NCBI RefSeq assembly: GCF_003096555.1
Contig: NZ_QEKM01000001.1
Span: 682,001 to 746,000 of the forward strand
Direction of reading: 5' to 3'
Source: Simplicispira sp. 125
GTDB lineage: Bacteria > Pseudomonadota > Gammaproteobacteria > Burkholderiales > Burkholderiaceae_C
Length of the DNA: 64,000 nucleotides
Shown: piece by piece, positions 59,400 to 64,000 of the stretch
Numbering within the stretch: position 1 is the first letter of the stretch
Layout: every line of letters starts with the position of its first letter
Notes under the pieces: model-generated
Database searches by the model: none
The model's input: the letters and a program-made list of their open reading frames with translations, nothing else
Told to the model about the DNA's origin: nothing
Made by a program: the position numbers and the translations under genes

Positions 59400-59696
59400 A
59401 TGCGACCCACTCCCTTACGGCCTGCTGCCGCGCACACCACGGCGTTGCAACCCGCTGCTACTGCACAACCCCAGCGCTATCTGACCAACGACGAGGCGGC
59501 CGAACACCTGCGCCTGTCGCCACGCACGCTGGAGAAACAGCGCGTGATCGGCGGTGGCCCGCGCTTCCGCAAGTTCGGCCGTCGTGTGATGTACGCGGTG
59601 GCCGACCTCGACGCCTGGGCCGACGAGCGCAGCTTCGAGGCCACATCCGATCCCGAATACGCCGAGCACCACTCGGCCGACAGCCGTGCGCGGTGA
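59400..59696 (+). CDS. Excisionase/MerR-like HTH regulator
   Basis: The 98-residue protein has an HTH_17 module (YLTNDEAAEHLRLSPRTLEK, RVIGGGPRFRKFGRRVMYAV) typical of excisionase/AlpA-like regulators. ATG 59400 has GGAGG nine bases upstream; an in-frame ATG at 59385 is possible. It overlaps repA by four bases (GTGA). It likely regulates repA-parA, or assists excision. Confidence 0.8.
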   Translation: MRPTPLRPAAAHTTALQPAATAQPQRYLTNDEAAEHLRLSPRTLEKQRVIGGGPRFRKFGRRVMYAVADLDAWADERSFEATSDPEYAEHHSADSRAR

Positions 59697-60589
59697 TCGG
59701 CGCTTCGCCGGTGGCCGTCGCCATGCCCAGCCCTTCGCTGCCGTCCCGATCCTCGGGGCAGCGATCAGCGCAGGAGCGCGAGCAGCTCGACCTGTTCCGC
59801 GCGCTGCCGGGCGACATGGCGCCGCGCGACAGCCAGGACCTGATGGCCTTTCCGTTTTTCTCGCTGGCGAAGTCCAAGCGCATCCAGCCTATCGACTTCC
59901 GCTCCAGCGGCGTGACGATCCGCGTGGAGGGCACGCTGGAGCACGGCATCGCCACGATCTGGGACGCCGACATCCTGATCTGGGCCGCGAGCCAGATCGT
60001 GGAAGCACGCGACGCGGGCATCCGCCCGTCGCGGCTCATGCGCGCCACACCCTACGAGATCCTGCGCTTCATCGGGCGGGGCACATCGCTGCGCGACTAC
60101 CAGCGCCTCAAGGCAGCCTTGGATCGGCTGCAATCGACCACGGTGGCCACCTCCATCCGCGAGACGACGGGGCGGCGCCTGCATCGCTTCTCGTGGATCA
60201 ACGAATGGAAGGAACTGGCCGACGCCCGCGGCACGCCGCTGGGCATCGAGCTGATCCTGCCGGACTGGTTCTACGCAGGCGTGCTCGATGCGGCGCTGGT
60301 GTTGACCATCGACCCAGCCTATTTCAAGCTCACGGGTGGCATCGAGCGCTGGCTGTACCGCCTGGTGCGCAAGCACGGCGGCAAGCAGCCGGGCGGCTGG
60401 CAGTTCGATTTCAAACACCTGCACCGCAAGTCGGGCAGCACGGCCAAGCCCTACGACTTCGCCTGCGACCTGCGCGCGCTGGTGGCGCGCCAGTCGATGC
60501 CGGGCTACGTCCTGGGCATCGAGCGAATGCCGGACGACGGAGCCGAACTGCTGACCTTCCGGCCCGTGCTGCGGACGGCACGGGGATAA
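59693..60589 (+). CDS. repA: Replication initiator protein RepA
   Basis: The 298-residue protein matches plasmid replication initiator A (RPA) proteins: QLDLFRALPGDMAPRDSQDL, MAFPFFSLAKSKRIQPIDF, FIGRGTSLRDYQRLKAALDR and ERWLYRLVRKHGGKQPGGWQ. It should bind iterons, three of which lie 25-88 bases downstream. GTG 59693 overlaps the regulator stop; ATG 59723 is the alternative start (MPSPSLPSRS). It implies that the excised element replicates autonomously. Confidence 0.85.
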   Translation: MIGASPVAVAMPSPSLPSRSSGQRSAQEREQLDLFRALPGDMAPRDSQDLMAFPFFSLAKSKRIQPIDFRSSGVTIRVEGTLEHGIATIWDADILIWAASQIVEARDAGIRPSRLMRATPYEILRFIGRGTSLRDYQRLKAALDRLQSTTVATSIRETTGRRLHRFSWINEWKELADARGTPLGIELILPDWFYAGVLDAALVLTIDPAYFKLTGGIERWLYRLVRKHGGKQPGGWQFDFKHLHRKSGSTAKPYDFACDLRALVARQSMPGYVLGIERMPDDGAELLTFRPVLRTARG

Positions 60590-60613
60590 CTCAGGAAAAA
60601 CCTGTGAACGGCC

Positions 60614-60677
60614 TCGTGCTATCAGGCGTGCCGGGTATCGTGCTATCGGGCGTGTCCCTATCGTGCTATCAGGCGTG
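60614..60677 (+). other. Iterons: candidate replication origin (oriV)
   Basis: TCGTGCTATCAGGCGTG occurs at 60614-60630 and 60661-60677, with a one-base variant (TCGTGCTATCGGGCGTG) at 60638-60654. The start-to-start distances are 24 and 23 bases, close to two helical turns. They lie 25 bases after repA. The DNA downstream (60700-60760) is AT-richer with three CTAACTT copies (60722, 60731, 60745), a plausible melting or DnaA-adjacent region. Confidence 0.75.
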
Positions 60678-60854
60678 CGAAACCGCCGGAACGCCAATAA
60701 CGGCGCGGGTTTCAGTCCCGTCTAACTTCCCTAACTTTACTTCTCTAACTTTTAGTAGAAGCGCGCCGTTTCGGTGAAAAACTGCCCAACGGCACGACGC
60801 GCAGCGTTTCGCACGGCAAGGGAAACCCGGCTTTCCAGAAAGGAGGGCCGCGCC

Positions 60855-61493
60855 ATGATCATCGCTTTGCTCAATCAGAAAGGCGGTGTGGGCAAGACCA
60901 CGCTCGCCACACACATCGCGGGCGAGCTGGCCATGCGCGGCCAGCAAGTCGTTCTGCTCGATGCCGATCCCCAAGGCTCGGCGCTGGACTGGACGCAGCG
61001 GCGCGCCCAACAGGGCTTGCCGCGCTTGTTCAGCGCCGTGGGCCTCGCACGCGAGACGCTGCACCAGGAAGCCCCCGAGCTGGCGCGCCGGGCCGATCAC
61101 GTCGTCATCGACGGCCCACCGCGCATTGCCGCTTTGGCACGCTCCGCGCTGCTCGCAGCCGAGCGCGTGCTGATCCCGGTGCAGCCCAGCCCCTACGATT
61201 TGTGGGCGTCTGCTGAGATGGTGGCGCTGATCCGCGAGGCGCAGGTGTTCCGGCCGGCACTGCGCGCGGCCTTCGCCATCAATCGGCGCGTCAGCACGAC
61301 CATCATCGGCCGCGAGGCGCGCCAGGCGCTCGCTGACCAGCCGTTGCCCGCGCTGTGTTCGGAGGTGCATCAACGCATCGTCTTCGCCGACAGCGTGGCC
61401 GCTGGCCGACTGGCCCGCGAGACGGCACCCGACAGCGCCGCCACGCGCGAGATCGCCGCGCTGGTCGATGAATTGCTGCGGTGGCCGGCATGA
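60855..61493 (+). CDS. parA: ParA family partition ATPase
   Basis: The 212-residue ATPase has the deviant Walker [12 protein letters not shown] (residues 7-17), switch I/II VVLLDADPQGSALDW, and VVIDGPPRIAALARS. It segregates or stabilises the element when episomal. ATG 60855 has AGGAGGG at 60841. Its stop overlaps the next gene by ATGA. Confidence 0.93.
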   Translation: MIIALLNQKGGVGKTTLATHIAGELAMRGQQVVLLDADPQGSALDWTQRRAQQGLPRLFSAVGLARETLHQEAPELARRADHVVIDGPPRIAALARSALLAAERVLIPVQPSPYDLWASAEMVALIREAQVFRPALRAAFAINRRVSTTIIGREARQALADQPLPALCSEVHQRIVFADSVAAGRLARETAPDSAATREIAALVDELLRWPA

Positions 61494-61750
61494 CCTCGGA
61501 GCAACCCACGCGCGGCAAGCGCATAGGCATCGGCGCCCGTCCGCCCGGGAACCCGCATGCCGAGGCGTGGGTTCGACAGGGCGAAGCCGACGGCCTTCAG
61601 AAAGGCGACCTCTACACCGCGCGCCTGACCCTCGACATCACACCCGCGATGCGCGCACGCATCAAGGTCTCGGCCTTCACACAGGGTGTGACGGTGGCCG
61701 AACTTCTGCGCGGGTTGCTGGAACGCGAGTTCCCGGAGAACACACCATGA
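61490..61750 (+). CDS. Small partition-type protein (ribbon-helix-helix-like)
   Basis: The 86-residue protein starts MTSEQPTRGKRIGIGARPPG and has a C-terminal pattern LTLDITPAMRARIKVSAFTQ followed by VTVAELLRGLLEREF, which fits a ribbon-helix-helix DNA-binding fold. Next to parA it probably acts as the centromere-binding or regulatory partner. ATGA overlaps at both ends. Confidence 0.75.
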   Translation: MTSEQPTRGKRIGIGARPPGNPHAEAWVRQGEADGLQKGDLYTARLTLDITPAMRARIKVSAFTQGVTVAELLRGLLEREFPENTP

Positions 61751-62292
61751 ACGCTCACGCTCTGGCAGACATGCCCGCCACGTTACCTGCGGTCACGCCG
61801 CCTCTCGCAGTGCTCGCCGGGTGGGCCGGCGCCGCACCGCTGACCCGTGTATCGCTCGCCCACGTCGAGCAGCGCATCAACCTCTACCTGCGCTTCGGCG
61901 AACCGGCGCGCACCATTCGGCTCGATCGCTGGCGGCGTGTTGCGATGTTCCCGCCCGGTGCGCTGTTCTGCCGCATTCGCTGGCATGCCAACGACTACGG
62001 CACGATCCGATGGCAACTCATGGTGATGCAGGCATGCACGCCGCTGGACGCGGCGCAGCGCATCCCTGGCGTTCTGCCCGGTGCGCGGCTGTTACTGCAT
62101 GCCGAGGGCGAGCCGGCCGTGCGCGCCGTTCTGGCACGGATCGACGCCGTCGAGGCACTGGGTATCGCCACCATCGACGTGTCGCCCGCGTACTGGCGCA
62201 CGCTGGGCAACCGGCTCGCTGCATTCCTGGCGCTGCCCGAATACACCGCCGAACGGCACGCGGCGTGGCTAGCGGGGCGGGGGCTGCCATGA
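61747..62292 (+). CDS. DUF2840 domain-containing protein
   Basis: The 181-residue protein has the DUF2840 pattern: LTRVSLAHVEQRINLYLRFG, FPPGALFCRIRWHANDYGTI and VEALGIATIDVSPAYW. It is usually found between parA and the traF peptidase in Tn4371-like ICEs; function unknown. Starts and ends with ATGA junctions. Confidence 0.87.
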   Translation: MNAHALADMPATLPAVTPPLAVLAGWAGAAPLTRVSLAHVEQRINLYLRFGEPARTIRLDRWRRVAMFPPGALFCRIRWHANDYGTIRWQLMVMQACTPLDAAQRIPGVLPGARLLLHAEGEPAVRAVLARIDAVEALGIATIDVSPAYWRTLGNRLAAFLALPEYTAERHAAWLAGRGLP

Positions 62293-62888
62293 CGACGGCT
62301 TTCACGTCCGCCAACACCACGGGAACCGCGCCGCTTTCTCCCTCGCGCTGGCGCAATCGCATCGGACTGGCGGGCCTGTCCGCCTGCGGCCTCGCTGCGC
62401 TGGCCTGGGCGTCCTGCGCGCCGGCACTGCCGCGCCTGATCTACAACCCGTCCGACAGCGTGGCGGTCGGCTGGTATCGCGTCGAATTGATCGACCACCA
62501 AGCCGATTCGCAGCCACAGCTATTGGCCGTGGGCAGCGTCGCGCTCGTCCGGCTTCCGGCCGATGCCGCCGCTCTGGCTGCGCAGCGCGGCTACCTACCG
62601 ACGCGCGTTCCGTTGCTCAAGCGCGTGGGGGCGGTGGAACTGCAGGGGGCGTGCATCGTCGGCCGCAGCGTGTATATCGATGGCGTGCCGGTGGCCGCTG
62701 TTTTGCCTGTGGATCGCATGGGCCGGCCGCTGCCATCCTGGCAGCAGTGTCGGCAGCTTCGTCCCGGCGAGTTGTTCCTGCTAAGCGCGACTAATCCGTC
62801 GTCGTTCGACAGCCGATACTTCGGGCCGATTCCTGCATCCACCGTGATCGGTGTTGCGCATCCGATCTGGCCGGAAGCACGACCATGA
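62289..62888 (+). CDS. traF: TraF-type S26 signal peptidase
   Basis: The 199-residue membrane-anchored protein has one N-terminal transmembrane segment (GLAGLSACGLAALAWASC) and the S26 catalytic dyad: the serine in YNPSDSVAVGWYR (S57, with SxxxGW) and the lysine in PLLKRVGAVE (K111). TraF peptidases process and cyclise the conjugative pilin. Translationally coupled with DUF2840. Confidence 0.88.
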   Translation: MTTAFTSANTTGTAPLSPSRWRNRIGLAGLSACGLAALAWASCAPALPRLIYNPSDSVAVGWYRVELIDHQADSQPQLLAVGSVALVRLPADAAALAAQRGYLPTRVPLLKRVGAVELQGACIVGRSVYIDGVPVAAVLPVDRMGRPLPSWQQCRQLRPGELFLLSATNPSSFDSRYFGPIPASTVIGVAHPIWPEARP

Positions 62889-63328
62889 CGGCTACCAATT
62901 CGCTGCGCTTCATCGTGCCATCGGGCGCGTCGTTCTGCCGGCTGTCGCAGTGTCGCTGCGCGTGCAGTGCGTGTGCGTTAGTACCGCACTTCGCACGACA
63001 TCCGGCGCCGCCTCCACATGTGCAGGTGTCTTGCCTCGAACGCGCCCGGCCTGCGGCCATGGCCGCGTTCGCCGGCGCGCTGGCTGCAAGCAGTACAGCG
63101 CCGCCGGGCCGCCGACGCCCGGAGCGCCAGCGAGGGGCAAAGGCGGAAGGCAAGACAAAAGGGTGCGGCCCCTATCGGCCCGCAAAGCCAGTCTGCACAT
63201 GGGGGTGGCGCGGCACGCAACGGCTTCGCCGCCGTGCCGCTTGTGGCGCGAAGCCCGCGCCCATGCAGGCATGGCCGCGTGCTTCGCACGACCGGACACG
63301 CCGTAGCTTTACGGAGAGACAGCCATGA
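62885..63328 (+). CDS. Possible small ORF between traF and relaxase
   Basis: A 147-codon frame starts with ATGA at the traF stop and ends with ATGA at the relaxase start. The first 30 residues (MTATNSLRFIVPSGASFCRL) look like normal protein; the remainder is Arg/Pro/Ala-rich and cysteine-rich and coincides with DNA full of short inverted repeats, suggesting a noncoding/oriT-like region. Coding status is doubtful. Confidence 0.35.
   Translation: MTATNSLRFIVPSGASFCRLSQCRCACSACALVPHFARHPAPPPHVQVSCLERARPAAMAAFAGALAASSTAPPGRRRPERQRGAKAEGKTKGCGPYRPAKPVCTWGWRGTQRLRRRAACGAKPAPMQAWPRASHDRTRRSFTERQP
63210..63240. other. Inverted repeat upstream of the relaxase gene (candidate oriT)
   Basis: GCGGCACG (63210-63217) and CGTGCCGC (63233-63240) flank a 15-base loop that itself holds GGCTTCGCC. 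Inverted repeats just upstream of a HUH relaxase gene are the common form of a transfer origin. The nick site is not identifiable from sequence alone. Confidence 0.4.
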
Positions 63329-64000
63329 GCGACCGCCGCGACGACGATTTCCGCATCCGTCCCAGCGCCCCGAAGAACCGGGGCCAGGGCTTCGTTTCCA
63401 CGGTGCTCAAGCAGGCGGGCAAGGCCAGTAGCGGCAAGTCCTCGGTGCGCCGTCCTGGGAGAGCTGGCAAGGGCGCAGGAACCGGGCATCGGCCCGGCTC
63501 GTGCCTGGGCCGCGGCCACACGGCGGCGCGCTTTGCCGGGGCGAAGCTGACGCCCATGTCGCGGCGCGTGACCATCAAGACGCTGCTGGTCAACCAGCGC
63601 CAGGCCAGCCCGCAGTCGCTTGCCAAGCACCTGCGCTACATCGAGCGCGATGGCGTGGGCCGCGATGGCGAGCCAGGCCAAGCCTACGGGCCGCAGACCG
63701 ATGCTGCCGACCTCGACGCCTTCAAGGAACGCTGCGCCGACGACCGGCACCACTTCCGCTTCATCCTCTCGCCGGAGGACGGCGCCGAGTTGGAAGACCT
63801 GCGCACCTATACGCGGCACCTGATGGGCCGCATGGAAGCCGACTTGGGCACACGACTGGAATGGGTGGCCGTCAACCACTGGAACACCGACAACCCGCAC
63901 ACGCACATCGTCGTGCGCGGGCGCGACGACACCGGCAAAGACCTCATCATCGCGGGCGACTATATCGCCAATGGCTTCCGTCATCGGGCCGCCGAGCTGG
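63325..64000 (+). CDS. traI: HUH relaxase (VirD2/DUF3363-type), N-terminal part
   Basis: The first 225 residues are in the window and the gene runs off the right edge. After a basic low-complexity N-terminus come VTIKTLLVNQRQASPQSLAK, the HLRYIERDG segment and the relaxase motif III DNPHTHIVVRGRDD (H-x-H). The protein should nick oriT and lead the transferred strand. GGAG lies ten bases upstream of ATG 63325. Confidence 0.88.
   Translation, partial: MSDRRDDDFRIRPSAPKNRGQGFVSTVLKQAGKASSGKSSVRRPGRAGKGAGTGHRPGSCLGRGHTAARFAGAKLTPMSRRVTIKTLLVNQRQASPQSLAKHLRYIERDGVGRDGEPGQAYGPQTDAADLDAFKERCADDRHHFRFILSPEDGAELEDLRTYTRHLMGRMEADLGTRLEWVAVNHWNTDNPHTHIVVRGRDDTGKDLIIAGDYIANGFRHRAAEL

Larger units (their letters stand above)
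42907..64000. mobile_element. Integrative and conjugative element, left part, inserted at guaA
   Basis: A tyrosine integrase abuts guaA and is followed by cargo genes, then a replication-partition-transfer backbone (ParB-like, RepA, ParA, TraF peptidase, HUH relaxase). The backbone order repA-parA-small protein-DUF2840-traF-relaxase resembles Tn4371-like elements, but the guaA-targeting integrase is of the P4/PAGI kind, so the element may be a hybrid. The cargo from about 46000 to 52300 is visibly less GC-rich than the backbone. The right end lies beyond 64000. Confidence 0.85.

Noticed and set aside
58952..59692. Upstream extension of repA overlapping DUF2285 and the HTH gene
   Set aside because: It overlaps two supported genes in other frames and is not RepA-like.

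Overview
The window is GC-rich bacterial chromosome from a betaproteobacterium, most likely a member of the Comamonadaceae (Acidovorax/Comamonas-like). The reasons are the gene content and order (rimP-nusA-infB-rbfA-truB-typA; smpB-ratA-rnfH; guaB-guaA; a yejABEF-type transporter), the codon use, and a family of short intergenic repeats of a kind I associate with this family. The identification is an inference from sequence alone. No rRNA, tRNA or CRISPR array was found.

Positions 1-42927 look like ordinary core chromosome. In order they hold: an SPFH/NfeD membrane pair (left edge), a PLP-dependent basic amino acid decarboxylase, a periplasmic ATP-dependent DNA ligase, fabI, and a yejABEF peptide importer operon with a HepT-MntA toxin-antitoxin pair lodged between yejB and yejE. 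Next come a lipocalin, a cation diffusion facilitator, a P-type ATPase, two paralogous RNB ribonucleases flanking an MFS transporter, an arsRCDA-ACR3 arsenic operon, a universal stress protein and a thioredoxin-like protein. The rimP-nusA-infB-rbfA-truB-typA translation operon, an EamA exporter, an enoyl-CoA hydratase-family hydrolase, smpB, ratA-rnfH and guaB-guaA complete the segment. At least ten copies of a degenerate 45-65 bp repeat are scattered here. Two are fused in frame into truB and the hydratase gene, and a different repeat is fused in frame into the P-type ATPase gene.

From about 42907 to the right edge (64000) the window is the left part of an integrative and conjugative element inserted at the 3' end of guaA. 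It starts with a P4-type tyrosine recombinase preceded by a cluster of repeated octamers. Then come a HicA-like/HTH gene pair under a palindromic operator, an AlpA-type regulator, and a defence-type cargo segment. The cargo holds an uncharacterised gene plus a DUF2971 gene, then a Hachiman system (hamA nuclease and hamB helicase). The maintenance and transfer backbone follows: DUF932, a large ParB-like protein, an XRE regulator, DUF2958, DUF2285, an HTH regulator, RepA with downstream iterons, ParA, a small partition-like protein, DUF2840, a TraF-type signal peptidase and the start of a HUH relaxase. The right end and attR lie outside the window.

The strongest leads are: (1) the Hachiman system next to an undescribed two-gene cassette (46061-47866), with both bounded by copies of a shared 100-115 bp repeat that could drive cargo exchange; (2) the repA-iteron replication module inside the element; (3) the autoregulated-looking HicA-like/HTH pair beside the integrase; and (4) the in-frame capture of intergenic repeats by three core genes.
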